From positions 13,778,978 through 13,838,977 of the forward strand of contig CM043961.1 of assembly GCA_014529385.2 (NCBI GenBank): a stretch of 60,000 nucleotides of DNA, written 5' to 3'. Position 1 is the first letter of the stretch. Every line of letters begins with the position of its first letter. Of this stretch, positions 1-12,800 are shown one piece after another. Origin of the DNA: Adiantum capillus-veneris (lineage: Eukaryota > Streptophyta > Polypodiopsida > Polypodiales > Pteridaceae). Position numbers and translations under genes: made by a program. The notes beneath the pieces are model-generated. The model was not told where the DNA came from, did not search any database, and was given only the letters and a program-made list of their open reading frames with translations.

Positions 1-239
1 ATTCATCTCCATTGGCGAAATTTTGAGGACCCATGTATTTAGTATCTAGGTATCTGTAATTCATCCAGCCATTTTTTCATGGGTGAATATGTTTGATTGC
101 TTAATTAATTCATAGATTTTGGAGTAGGGGCTTCTCTATACATGGGTTGTCTATGTTCATAGTGCATTAACTTCATATGTAACAAGTGCCTTATTTTTTG
201 CAAGAATCCTTAAACTAACCTCTTTCGGCTCTAGTTCAT

Positions 240-690
240 GTTGAGGGTCGAACTTAAGTTCGAGCCTTTACCACCTAATTCAAGTTTGGGAACCTATTAG
301 TATGTATAGCTTTGCACCTCTTCATGTTTGGAAACCTATGCTTTGAGCCTTCTCTAAGTCTAGGTGGTGGTGCGGCTCGAGCTTAAGTTCGAGTCTTCAC
401 CATCAAGTTTGAAAAACTATTAGTATGTATAGCTTTGTGCTTCTTAAAGTTTGGAAACCTATTTATATATAGCTTTGAGCCTCCTCTAAGTCTAGGAGGT
501 GGTCAGGTTTGAACTTAAGTTCGAGCCTCCACCACCTAGATCAAGTTTGGAAAACTATGAGTATGTATAGCTTTGCGCTTCTTCAAGTTTGGAAACCTAT
601 TTATAGATAGCTTTGAGCCTCCTCTAAGTTTAGGTGGTGGCCAGGCTCAAACTTAAGTTCGAGCCTCCACCACCTAGATCAAGTTTGGAA
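240..690. repeat. Four-unit minisatellite with a palindromic core
   Basis: Four tandem units whose shared CTTAAGTTCGAG motif starts near 253, 382, 513 and 652, so the period is 129-139 bp. Units also share AAGTTTGGAAACCTAT and TATGTATAGCTTTG. In each unit the sequence around the 12-bp palindrome GAACTTAAGTTC is flanked by TCTAGGTGGTGG on the left and CCACCACCTAGA on the right, forming an imperfect inverted repeat of about 50 bp. It stops abruptly near 690. No coding content was seen here or in 1-239. Confidence 0.85.
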
Positions 691-2529
691 TGTTTTTTTT
701 TAGATAGAGGCTTTGACCACATCCACATCAAGTTTGGACACCTCAATGGAAAAGGTTGAGCTTGCTCTAGGTCTAGAAGAGAGTCAACTCTTCATACTTA
801 TCTTGAAAAGTGCTAGAAAACATAAAAAAATATTGTACGGGCACAAGGAAAGCTTTAAGTTTGAGTCTTTGTTTATAAAAAAATTATATGGAAAACAAGC
901 CTTCTATCTCCTAAGATTCATGTTCAAAGAAAAAATTATTGCAAACACTCATGTAAAATAAACAAAATTTAGTTCTATTTTGACTAAATCTTCACTGAAA
1001 GTAGCCCTTGTGACATTGTGGTCGTCTCCAGATTTCATGAGATTGCTCTTTCAAGTGTGGTCAAAGTAAGACAAAATCATGTATTTTCTACATAAATAGA
1101 AAAAATCACCCAAGTATAGTGTTTTCAAATCAAGAAAATTCCATGAAAAAGTGCTAATTTCATTTTGCAATTTGAAAAATGGGACTTGAATAAGTCCCAA
1201 ATTTCCTAAATTTGTGTTTACTCGTAACTTGTCCATTCGAACTCCAATTGTCAATTTAAAAAGATAGACACGATCCATAGATAAATCACTTTAGGTCCAT
1301 CGACTCACCTCCACTTGGATCATCCCACTACCCTTGTCCAACCTGGTGGGGATCTGCAAACCACCTCCAACTTCAAATTTCCATTATTTTCATCATGCAG
1401 CTCCGATTGAAGATCCGTTTGGACTAGCTTGTAGAACACTTCAAGGACCACCTCTATAACTTACATTTCAACACTTTGGACACTTTGACTAGTCACCTTT
1501 GATAGGACCCTTATAGAGAACCCTTACTTGCCTTTGATCTTGATACCTATTTTGCCACTTTGGAATGCACCTATAGACACATGTAGCCCTTCATTTTCCT
1601 CTTCATAGAATCAACCAACTTTGACATTATCATCCCCTTATTGAACATTTATGTTCAACCAAAAACATGTTTATTAAACTTTGAAAACTTCCAAACTAGA
1701 GAACATTGTGAGCAAGCCAAAAAAACACTACCACATGTACAAAGTCTTATTCCTGACTCATACCGCCTCCTCTCAAGTGGGTTGCCCAACCCCTTGCTTA
1801 GTGAGACCTCTTGAATCAAACATTTGGAATTGAGTGTATCCATCCATCTACAATATCCTCCAATAGTGCTGCACCCAAACACATAACCAACCATTCATAT
1901 ACAATGACCCTAGCAAATCTTCACTTATCCAAAAATCACCCTGCATCCAACATGCTTCAAATTGAGCACCATAGTGCACACCATCCTTCTCCACATACAT
2001 ACTTGACCCTCCCTCCCATTGTGCAACTGCAGTCACAAGCATACCCATCAACCATGAAACACATACCTCTTTAGAAATATTCAATGAAGTCACAACCTTG
2101 GAATCTCCTCCATGCATAATAGGACATGCTTTTTGCATTGGAAATTCCTCCATCCTAGTTCCTTCCTTTCTCCATTATCATCTTCATACTTGCCTCCCGA
2201 CATCGTCAAGCCCTTCTACAACAAGTGGGTCAAATGGAGCAATCATCACCTCATGCATGTTGATTTCACCTTCATGCTTTTCAGGCACCTGTCCTAATGC
2301 TACATCCTCACATAAAGAAGAAAGAAAATCACCCCATACCGCATTACCCTAGAGCATGGCATTGCCAAAGTCTCCCTCTCCAAAAGAGCATGTATCTTCA
2401 CCATAGACATAAGGTACCACCATTACCTACATATCCTCATATTTAGGCCTAGATACTTCCACTTGGTTGAAGATGTGGAGACTTGGCTGGAGGAATATGG
2501 GTTTTTTTTCTAGAGAGTAGTACATCAAG
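691..2529. other. Intergenic stretch, no recognised gene
   Basis: Only short unsupported frames on both strands. Minus-strand frames between about 1655 and 2153 are open for 80-100 codons and overlap in different frames, as a frameshifted remnant would, but match no family I recognise. No tRNA, LTR boundary or transposon terminus was seen. Confidence 0.5.
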
Positions 2530-2960
2530 GGATGGGGAACTAGCTATGCATAGGGTCGGGAAGGCCATGCGTCAAAGGGTGCGCTGGCTTTGTGCACTAT
2601 AGTTTGGACACTCTGTGATGGAGCATTGGGAAAATGAGGATGTGAAGAGAAAGAATTACATCATAAATGCCATCCACAAAGAGTACAAGCCAGCATAGGG
2701 ATACGATCCAGTCTCCAAGGACTCGATCATGGGAGTGGCTATTGCGACGATGTCACATTGTCAATCTGAAGCACCAGACAAATACAAAGCCAACAAGCCA
2801 AAGTCTGCATGGTTGGACGCAAAGGGGTGGGCAAGGATTTCTTGAGAACAGTAGGAGCGTCCGAACAAGTTCCAACAACAGTGAGATGCAACCAAAGTCC
2901 ACCTCGAGTCTATAGATCTCATCTTGGGATTAGAGGCTATGAGACTCTTTGATATGAGTT
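2530..2960 (+). pseudogene. Decayed coding remnant, family unknown
   Basis: A plus-strand frame reads through about 140 codons with several stops and has protein-like composition, including a stretch like NEDVKRKNYIINAIHKEYKPA and then SEAPDKYKANKPKSAWLDAKGW. The look is that of a plant transposase or element-encoded protein remnant, but no catalytic motif supports a family. The stops show it cannot be a working gene. Confidence 0.35.
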
Positions 2961-3002
2961 TGTAAGTATCATACACTATTTAAATATCGTATACTCACCT
3001 GT

Positions 3003-3870
3003 CTCCATAAATGATGTCGTCTTTTGCTTAACAGCGAGGTGGCTCCCTCCTAACGGGTTGACAATACTGCGCTCTTAAGTGCTGTGTGTGTGTGTGTGTG
3101 TGTGTGTGTACAAAGCGGTGCTGCTACACCATCCCCCTCTGAAAGCCGGGCCCGCCATATGACTAAGAAGGAAGGTGGCCACTTGCTCCAACCCCTATAA
3201 AAGGGTGAGCTTTACATGCTCACTTACCATTGGTGGTGTGTGTATTGGGAGAAGTGTCTGTACATTAGGACTATGAGGGTTTTACCTGCAAAGGGGTATG
3301 TCAAGTGTCGGATCTATGGAAAAGGGCAAGGATAAGCAAGCTATTGTGGAGTTGGCTGTTCCAACTCATTCTCAGGTGACTTTTGGCATTGAAATGGACT
3401 GCTATCCGACCTGTTTGAAGGTTTTAAGTATTCCTCATGCATATGCCGGTAGAGGCACTTGAATAGCTTCTTTTGCTCATGAGAGTTTGTAAAGCACAAG
3501 GGGCTTCATATGGTTTTCCCCTTGTACATGATTTTATCTTTGAAAGCAATCTACCTGGATGACATCTATAACATGTGGGATACCCATGCATCACATGCAT
3601 ACGGTACCAATGCTAACTAAATGTTGTGTTGTTTCCATGGGTGCAGGTGAGGGTTACCTTCTCAACTATGGTTTTCAAAGCTCCTTGGCTTGAAGATGAC
3701 GGAATATCGTATCTTCTGGCCCTTGATTTCAACACTTGTGTATAAAGATTGTTTTGTACTATGAATGGGAATTATACCACCTTTTCATTGACATAGTTTC
3801 TAGTGTTTTTTGTAACTCAAAAGGATTCTTTGGTGTATATGTTATATTGTTATGGGAAAACACACACACC
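3003..3870. repeat. Duplicated segment, long copy
   Basis: 3003-3140 (starts AAATGATGTCGTCTTTTGCTTAA) and 3683-3870 (starts TCCTTGGCTTGAAGATGACG) both recur, joined directly, at 5938-6195. About 540 bp present here are absent from the second copy. A (TG)n tract of about 27 bp lies at 3083-3109; at the same place the second copy has (CT)n. Confidence 0.75.
3196..3203 (+). promoter_or_regulatory. TATA-like motif TATAAAAG
   Basis: A good TATA box by sequence in a CCCCTATAAAAGGG context. It lies in the 540-bp segment missing from the shorter duplicate. Nothing downstream can be recognised as a gene, so its use as a promoter is conjecture. Confidence 0.25.
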
Positions 3871-4641
<771 letters not shown>

Positions 4642-5143
4642 GCTGATTATAGCGTGTTGCTATTTCTCATGTATAATTTTGCTGGGGCTGTTGGCCTGGG
4701 GTACCTTTAGAGGATAACTCTCTTAAGTTCACTAAGTATTGCATATACTAGAAGTAGTATTGGTATTGACTAGTACTAGTGGATTATATTGGTACTAGTA
4801 CTGACACTCTACATTACTGATCTGGGTACTACTATACTACTATACTAGTACTGGTAGTTTTGGTGTACTGATACTGTATATACTGGTACTGGTATTGGTA
4901 CTTACTGATAGTACTGGACTATACTGGTACTAGTACTGGTACACACATACACACATGTGGCTGGTTATTATGTGGTATAATTCGCTAGAACTGTTGGCCT
5001 GGGGTACCTTTGGTATTGACTGGTACTACTGGACTATACTGGTATTGGGAATGGCATTATACACTAACTAATACTGACATTGCTATACTGCTATACTAGT
5101 ATTGAGACTGATTGGTTGTACTGGTACTGTATATACTGGTACT

Positions 5144-5148
<5 letters not shown>

Positions 5149-5203
<55 letters not shown>
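5149..5203. repeat. (AC)n microsatellite
   Basis: About 54 bp of AC dinucleotides inside the third unit of the surrounding array. Confidence 0.95.
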
Positions 5204-5206
<3 letters not shown>

Positions 5207-5529
5207 GGCTAGTTATTGCGTGTTTCCATATCCCTAGTATAATTTGCTAGAAATGTTAGGCCTGGGGGACCGTTGGCCCTGACTAGTACTATTGGACTAT
5301 ACTGCTAATGGTAATGGCACTATACACTGCATATACTGATACTTTTATACTTGTATTGGTAGTATTGGTTGTACTTGTACTGGTACTTACTGGTACTTCT
5401 CGACTATACTGGTACTAGTACTGCTACACACGCACACACACTCATATGGCTGGTTTTTATGTGTTGCCATTTTCCTGGTATAATTCACTGGAACTATTGG
5501 CCTGGGGTACCTTTGGTGAATAATTGGCT

Positions 5530-5573
5530 TAAGGTACCACCTATATATATATATATATATAGGTGGTACCTTA
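5530..5573. repeat. 44-bp perfect palindrome
   Basis: TAAGGTACCACC followed by (TA)n and then the exact complement; the two 22-bp halves match throughout. It marks the left edge of the AT/GGTACC array. Confidence 0.9.
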
Positions 5574-5587
5574 ATGGTACCTATGTA

Positions 5588-5636
<49 letters not shown>

Positions 5637-5662
5637 GGTGGTACCTTAATGGTACCTATGTA

Positions 5663-5706
<44 letters not shown>

Positions 5707-5787
5707 GTGCTACCTTAATGGTACCTATGTACCTATATATATATATATATATAGGTGGTACCTTAATGGTACCTATGTACCTATGTA

Positions 5788-5873
<86 letters not shown>

Positions 5874-5895
5874 TGGTACCTTAATGGTACCTAAC
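5560..5895. repeat. (AT)n array interspersed with a 30-bp GGTACC module
   Basis: At least five copies of a module AGGTGGTACC-TTAATGGTACCTATGTACC separated by (AT)n tracts of varied length (for example about 5591-5628, 5667-5701 and 5791-5870). Modules contain the 6-bp palindrome GGTACC twice. The Ile-Tyr frames here are repeat artefacts. Confidence 0.9.
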
Positions 5896-5935
5896 CCTTA
5901 GTTATTAAAGGGTTTATGGGCGGGCTACCCAACTT

Positions 5936-6010
5936 CGTAAATGATGTCGTCTTTTGCTTAATAGAGAGGTGGATCCCCCCTGATGGGCTGGCGATACTAT
6001 GCTCTTTAGT

Positions 6011-6054
<44 letters not shown>

Positions 6055-6195
6055 CAAAGCAGTGTTGCTACACTACCCTCCTTGGCTTGAAGATGACGAA
6101 CTATCATATTTTCTGGTCCTTGATTTCAGCACTTGTGTATACAGATTGTTATGTTTGAAAGGATTCTTTGGTGTATATGTTATATTGTTATTGGA

Positions 6196-6200
<5 letters not shown>
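5936..6200. repeat. Duplicated segment, short copy
   Basis: Matches 3003-3140 joined directly to 3683-3870 (see the long copy). The (CT)n tract at 6011-6051 takes the place of (TG)n in the other copy. An (AC)n tract follows at about 6195-6219. Confidence 0.75.
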
Positions 6201-6219
<19 letters not shown>

Positions 6220-6227
<8 letters not shown>

Positions 6228-6265
6228 AAAGACTAGAGAGAGATTTTGAAGAGAGCAAGATAGAT

Positions 6266-6348
<83 letters not shown>

Positions 6349-6406
6349 GAGGGAGAGAGAGATCTATCTATATAAATAAAGAGAGAGCAAAGAAAAGGGA
6401 GAGAAG

Positions 6407-6466
<60 letters not shown>

Positions 6467-6480
6467 GTAGAGAGAGAGAG
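6220..6480. repeat. (GA)n-rich purine tract
   Basis: Long runs of GA at about 6269-6345 and 6412-6461, with interruptions and one GATCTATCTATATAAATAAA island. One strand is nearly pure purine over more than 200 bp. Confidence 0.95.
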
Positions 6481-7882
6481 ATGGATAACAATAAAAAATC
6501 TCTCTCCCAAAAGCTTGCTCCAATTGCCTCTTTGCGCGAGCGTTTTTGATAATATACAACATATAGGTAGAAAGAGTAGAAAAGCTCACTCCAAAGCTCG
6601 CTTAAAAAACTAGCTCCATTCCAATCCCCAAGCATACATATCAAAGCTACAAAAAGATTACTTAAGCGTAGGGATAGGATTTAGTTTAGTCTGATCAAAC
6701 ATTATGGAAACTTTAATCAAACTTTAATTGTTGCAGGTGGAAGAGAATAATTAATGAGAGCTTGGCATGTGCTTTGAATCAATGATATGGGATGTTCACA
6801 TACATCAACAGTGGTGGAACTTTGTTAAGAAGAAGGAGATGGAATACTTTTGGCCAAAACAATGGGCCTGGATGGATTCAATTATTTGAACATGAACCAA
6901 ATATGTACACCAATATATCTAATCAAGAGGATGTTATTTAGCCTTGCAAAAAAGTCTCTCTTTTATCTTTGTGGGTTAGAGCTCTTTGTACAAGATTTCC
7001 ATCTGTATTCAAGACAAATCTTTTCTAACTCCATTTTAAATAAAGTGAGAAAAATTCCATTCCCAGCTTGGACTCACATGGAAGAATAATGCACCAAAAT
7101 CCATCTAAATAAAGGGTTATAATATGCAAGGAACCATTGAGTCCATTCTTTCCTCTTTGAGGCTCGTTATGGTCCCCTTTGTAATATTTTAAGTACTTTG
7201 TATGATATATATTTAAGGGATTCAATTTCTTTATATACATTGAAGGATTGGATACTTGAAGCTTAACGCACTAGATTAAACTCTTTTCTAACTTGTGACA
7301 ATCACATGAACATAATAATATAGTTGATAGAATGGTCATGGGACCATTCTTGCCATACTTTTTTTCTATTAATAACTACAAGATATTTTACTATAGTAAA
7401 TTTAATACATTGAGCCCAACAATGAGTAGGAACATTGAGATGACTACAAAATATAATTGTGAGACACTAGAAAATTATATCTCTTAGTTTTGATATTGGG
7501 TTAAGTAGAATTGGGTAGTTGTTATACAACAATCATGAAACATCCTCTACGTATTTTTCTTTTACTAAGAGATTCTATATGAATTTTCAACGCAGTTCAC
7601 AATTCTTACTTAACCAACATGAATGAATAGAATTGTGATTTCTTCAATCGTTGAACCGAGTAGATATTTATCCTTAAGGTACTCAAATACAAATAATACT
7701 TAGCCTTTCAAAATTATGTGCATATAATTATGTATGAACTAAGTTGGTCATGGAATGATTCTATCAATCATTTTGCTCTACTAAGAGCCTCCACATATGC
7801 ATACATTGGGATACACACATAGATAGGATGTATATAATTGTGAGTCCCTATAACATTAACTATTTCCTATTGTCAAAATACA
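6481..7882. other. AT-rich stretch, no gene called
   Basis: No recognisable domain. A plus-strand frame at 6850-7089 is open for about 79 codons but resembles nothing known. Spliced-gene debris is possible, as intron-like AT-rich sequence ends in TTGTTGCAG near 6738 and AATACAG near 7882, the latter just before LRR-like coding sequence. Confidence 0.4.
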
Positions 7883-8170
7883 GATTGCTCCAGTTGGTAT
7901 GTTACAATATCTAAAAGGTCTGCAAGTTTGGCAATTGGAGGGCAACATGGAGAAGCTATTTCCACATAACCTAGGGAAAGTTCAAATCACTAAACTTAGT
8001 TGTGAACCCAATGAGCTACTACAGAGCATCAACAATTTGAACAACCTACATGCACTATTATTTAGATATTGCAAGCATTTGAGGCACCCATAAAAAAGGT
8101 TTGGGTTGTTGGTGGCTTTGAAGAAGCTTGACATGTCAGGGTGGGTTTGTAAGGTTTTCTTGAGGATTTT
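7883..8170 (+). pseudogene. LRR remnant, resistance-gene-like, plus strand
   Basis: The frame reads LQYLKGLQVWQLEGNMEKLF, then LLQSINNLNNLHALLF and CKHLRHP, a stop, then LLVALKKLDMSGW. The LxxL spacing with conserved hydrophobic positions is that of the leucine-rich repeats of plant NLR proteins. A splice-acceptor-like AATACAG lies immediately upstream. No NB-ARC motif is present and the frame closes at 8090-8092, so this is a fragment. Confidence 0.5.
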
Positions 8171-8570
8171 GGGTGCCTACTATCCTTGGAGGGTGTAATT
8201 TTTCCAGTTTAGGCAGATTCAAGTTGCATAAGGTAATTTTTATTATCAAGGTAATGTTAAGTCTCTTTAGCTTGCCACAATTGTCAAATGCGTTGGCCAT
8301 GTCAAATACTTCCGTTATTTTCTCCGGATTATCACACCTAATGGAAAACATCTTCAGCTTACACATACTATTTAGAAAACATGGGAGATGGTTGCTGAAG
8401 CCATTTGGAAAATGTAAGAGAAGTGTCCTCATGTGAGGAAAGGCCAAACCAGTTGGCCAGTCCTGCTTCATCATGATACCTAAATGAGAAAATCTAATAG
8501 TTAGTAAAACACTAAATCTCAATCTCATTTCTAATCCAACTTCAATTAGGAGGAACAAAGCGGTGTGCAC
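8136..8570 (-). pseudogene. LRR remnant, resistance-gene-like, minus strand
   Basis: About 144 open codons. The central part reads FPHMRTLLLHFPNGF, LPCFLNSMCKLKMFSIRC, CGKLKRLNITLIIKITL and LNLPKLEKL, again an NLR-type LRR pattern. It points toward the plus-strand LRR fragment, so the pair is tail to tail. No start region or NB-ARC domain adjoins it. Confidence 0.5.
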
Positions 8571-8668
8571 CTATATAACTTTAGTCGTACTGCTTCCACT
8601 ATTAAACTTTCAAAACATTTATTGCAGCTCTTTACAACATTTTGTAGAGATAGAGTCCAAAATGGGGT

Positions 8669-8878
8669 TGAGAGATACCCCTCCCGGGGGGTCTAAGCAC
8701 AAAATATACAATTTACATCTTTATACAATTTTCAATATACATCAGAGTTGTGAAAGAATTTGAATAGGGGAGGAGCTCTCAGCGCGCCCGACCAAGCATG
8801 GAGTTTAGGCCATGAGCCGGACAAAGGCACCTAGAGGCTAGTGCTACCTCTAAATGGGTGTTATGAATAAAAGCTTAC
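8669..8878 (-). repeat. LTR-C fragment, part 1 (interrupted by element A)
   Basis: Starts TGAGAGATACCCCTCCC and matches the first 210 bp (plus-strand order) of the LTRs at 39312 and 49866. It carries no primer site on its left, so 8669 is an outer boundary of the C array. Element A interrupts it at 8878 and it resumes at 26684. Confidence 0.85.
8874..8878. repeat. Target-site duplication of element A (left), CTTAC
   Basis: CTTAC directly precedes the TG of the left LTR and is repeated directly after the CA of the right LTR at 26684-26688. The uninterrupted LTR-C copies at 39.5 and 50.1 kb show a single related TACTCAAG there. Confidence 0.9.
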
Positions 8879-9801
8879 TGTTGGACGGATACGCCGCGAC
8901 GGACGTCAGCACAACGAGAACTCACCTAACATATAATGTTAGCTAAGGACGAAGCTCGACCCGCAGGCGCGTGGAAGCAAGCATAAGGTGTCAACCTACA
9001 CTCGACCGATTAATTCTTACAGAGGTTTCTACCAATTGTCTAAGTCACAGCCTTCAAGAGTCCAAAAGAGGAAACTTCCTACAATGCTTTTTGGAGCCGA
9101 ACACCCATCAAACGATCTCGAAACACCATAGAACTTGAAGGAGATCCTATTACTACCAATAGGTCACTCTCCCTAAGGTCTATGAACCAAAATCCCGACT
9201 CAAAACACCCGGTGCAGAAACGCGTAGGATGTCTGGCCGAAATTTGCAAGTCTCCGTTTCTGAAATCTAAAGTGCCTAATGTGTAGTTCTACTCGTTGTG
9301 AACGCGTGGATATGCTGCAATGCAAAATCGGACAACGTATGCTCACCTGAACAACCGATGAAGCTCGTAGAAGGAGCTCGCAAGACCGAACCGTACACGC
9401 GCAATGTAGGTATCGGCGCGTAGCTCTCGTCGGGGGCAACACGCTGCACTTCTCCGCACTCGATTCCAACCACCGAAGCACACGTAGCGTCAAGATGAAG
9501 CTCTCACTCTCTCTCTTGTACACAGTACGCTCTCACAAACTTCAAACTTGTTTTGAAATGACAAAAGGTTTTTCATTAAGGTCAAAAAGTGGTATATATA
9601 CCTTACAACTTCGCAAACCCTAAAGTTCCAAAATCAACCATCTACTCATTCTAACTATCAAAACTGGGATACAATTTGGAAACTTCTGTAAGTCCCAATA
9701 TTTACAAGGTGAAAAATCGGGTTTTCCTCATTGAATGAATAATTACAAAAAATAATAGTTCCAAGTAGTTACATGTCGTGGGGTGTGTCCAGCTTCTAAC
9801 A
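8879..9801 (-). repeat. Element A LTR (3' LTR in coding order)
   Basis: 923 bp, starts TGTTGGACGGATACG and ends CTTCTAACA on the plus strand. The same length as its partner at 25761-26683. Contains a half copy of the leader palindrome (CGCGTAGGATGTCT, 9221-9234) and a TATATATA motif at 9593-9600. Small open frames inside it are not supported as genes. Confidence 0.95.
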
Positions 9802-9817
9802 TCCCCCCCCCCTCCTT
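9802..9817 (-). promoter_or_regulatory. Element A polypurine tract
   Basis: Minus strand AAGGAGGGGGGGGGGA, directly abutting the 3' LTR. This is the expected plus-strand DNA primer of an LTR retrotransposon transcribed on the minus strand. Confidence 0.92.
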
Positions 9818-9877
9818 GTTCATGTCGTCCCCGACATGGCCTTGATCAGCTGCCTCATCTTATCGTTTCCTGCATCT

Positions 9878-12800
9878 TTAGTAGTGATTCGTACCTGGCA
9901 TGTAGGTTAAGCATTGTCCAAAGATTTCTGTGTTCATGGTGAAGAATCCTGTATAAAATGCTTCTTCAAAAGCCTCGAGGTGATAAGATGGTAGAAACAT
10001 GATTCTTTGATACAACGCATGTATCACCTCCTTGGAAGGCTGACCTGACAGATCATAAGCACATTTGTATGTGTCCTGGAAGAAGAATATGTTGTCAGTC
10101 ACCTGTCCTGGCTTGAATGTCTCGAACACTGCTAGGATTGTTTTGCAGATTTTTCTCATCATAATGCATGTAAGGTCAGGAGAGCCAGTGAACAACTTTA
10201 TTGCGCCCGCTAGGGTTTTCACCATTTATTGGACACTTATTCTCTCACCTGCCTTCACGCCCGACAGCTTTGGGTAATTCAGCCAAGTGGGTTGGCTTCT
10301 TTGCAGAATTTCTTGTGCCTTCCACGTCCTAATTCTTGGTAGAGGACAGAAGCTGAGGTTGTCTCTGATATGTTTAGGTGCCTCTACCAAGTGGATTAGG
10401 TATTGTGGATACTTGGTAAACCAAGCCTTCCTCCACTTTGGCTGAGAATCCACGATAAGCTTCACTCCTTCTGGCCTCGAGGTGTCTGCACTGTAGAGAG
10501 GTACCGTTTGCTCTTCCCTGATTCGCTTGTTTATTGTTACTGCTTCATATTTCAGCAATGGATATGGGAGAGAGGGCTGAAGCCACTCGCACCTGACATT
10601 GCTAGCGTCGATCCTCTGGATGGTCATAGATTTGAAGACCCTCTGCTCCCATTCCAAGGCTTCCTTTGTGCTTTCTCGTAGCTCTGCCTCTATTGCCTTA
10701 TGTAGTTTTTTCTCCTCTTCTTGTGTTAGACTCTGTGGCTCTTGAGAGGATCCTGCTATGCTTTCCTCTTGCATGGTTGTGTCCACAGGCTCTCCCACAT
10801 TTTTGATGTCGATTCCCTCATTGGCGGCTGGCCCTGAGCTTTCTGCCTCTCCTCCTTGCTGGCCTTTCAACTCCTCAATTTGCCTGAGGAGTGTTTGCTT
10901 CTCTGCTTTAGCTTGTCCGCCCATATTCACGAGGAGGTCATTAACTTCAACGTTTATTTTTTCCGCCTCCTCGAGCTTCACATTTATGCTCTCCACTTCT
11001 TCTTGTAGGGCTTTTTGGCTGTCCTCCATTCTTGTTTGCATTACAATAGACCCTTCAGCCATCATTAATCTCTGATTTTTCTTGAGAGTCAGCTCTTTTT
11101 GAAGTTCCTACATTTGCTCTTCATATATTTGACTCTCGGAAACGATTTGAGCCGAGCTCGTAGCTCTGACTCTAGCAGGCGATGCTCGTAGCCTCTGGAT
11201 GGTTTGATCTTTGACTTTTAATTGATCCTTGAGCTCAAGGATTTCATCCAGGCTTGCTTCTTGTTCTATTTCTGCTCTTTCCTTGGCATTCCTCATGGCC
11301 TCAACTTCTTTTGTTTCCTCTGTCAGCTGTAGTGTCAGATTATCCCATTCTTTTTCAGCATCTCACAATGACTTGCTGAGCTGTAGACACTCTTCTTCAG
11401 CTGCTTGTATTCTTTTTGTTGTTGCCTCATTTGCTTCTTTCATTGCTTGGCAGTTTTGTAGAGCCGTTGCCAAGCTGGCCTGGAGGTCAGCTTCTCTCTC
11501 TTTTTGCTTCTGGCTTTGTGCTTGCAGAGAATCCCTTTCCATCTTGGTCTTTTCTTCGCTGGCTTTGAGAGTTATCATATCTTTCTCTGAAGCCATAGAT
11601 TGGGTTTGCAATCCGGCTAGCTTTGTCATCACCACGTCCCAGTCATTGCAGGGCGGGTGCAGGTCCACAGTGTCTGTAGCAATTTCTTTAAGTTCCACTA
11701 GCCAGATGCCTTACATCTGTTCTTTATGCACTTCTCTTGCCAAGTCGAATGCGACTGTGGCAGCTTCTTCCTTTGTATAGCCTGCAGCTAGTAGGTCCAA
11801 AAATGTATAATAGGCCTCATATGATTCTTTTTGTTCAGACTTAGGCTTGGCGTCTTCCTTTGGCTCAGGTTCCTGCCTTTGCTCTTGCTTCTCTCCTTGA
11901 CTTTCGTCTTGTTTTTGCTCAGCTACATTATCTTCTGGTGGAGGGCTGCTAGGAGGTGGTGAGGGTGGTGGTGACGGTTGTGGGCTGGGTTTAGGGCTCT
12001 CTGGTAAAGCTGCCGATTTGCCTTTTAAGTCCCTGTCTGATTTTGTTTTCTTTTCCCTTTCTTGGCTTTCTTGCTCATCTAGCAATGTCTGCCTTATCTG
12101 CTCCAGTTCCTCCTTGGTGAAAGGGACATGGGGAATGTTTTCCGCTGCAGCATCAAGAATCTCGAAATTCTTGATGTAATCTTCAAAGCGGTCCCTTTAC
12201 ACTCTTCTGGATGATCCGGACATAGATTCGAGAGATGGCTTCCAGAGTTCGTTTAAATCACCCTTGAGGGCTCTTTCTGCTCGAAAACTCTCCATCAGCC
12301 TCTCGAGTCTTGCCACTTTCTGAGACCTGGTTTCCTTAGCCGGCACTTGAACAAACTCTTTCTTTCCTTTATTCTACTCGGGTAGCTCCTCTTCAACTGG
12401 CTCTAGCCGTCTTTTCAACCTCGTAGCCACCCTTGGTGCCCTTTGCGGCTCATCTTCCTTGTCTTCTTTCACCCTTAACCAATCGTTCTGAGATGGGGGG
12501 TCAGGCCACCTTCCTTTAGCGTGTAGCGCTGCATAAACCACCTTGGTTATCATTTCTCCTGGCACTATGTAGGTTGGCTTTTTGTTTCCCATCTTTACCA
12601 AGCTGTCATGTATGTATGCCGCATAGTTGATAATCTTTGGGGTGCCTTTTGTCATTGCCCAAGTAAACGTTGTGGCAATTGCACCTGGCGGCATCCTGTA
12701 CTTCTGTGGCCTCTTTGTGCACATGTGGAAGTACTGGTTGTACAACTGGCTCATAATTGCCACCTTTGGGTTGGCAATGTCTTCAAAGGTGTATTTTGCC

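Noticed and set aside
6850-7089. 79-codon plus-strand frame
   Set aside because: No recognisable motif, and overlapped by an equally long opposite frame; not enough to call a gene.
9200-9523. 107-codon minus-strand frame, repeated at 26082-26405
   Set aside because: It lies in both LTRs of element A, and LTR identity alone explains its conservation. Substitutions between the copies show no preference for silent sites.
11229-11780. 183-codon plus-strand Ser/Ala/Cys-rich frame
   Set aside because: Antisense shadow of the coiled-coil part of the element A extra ORF.
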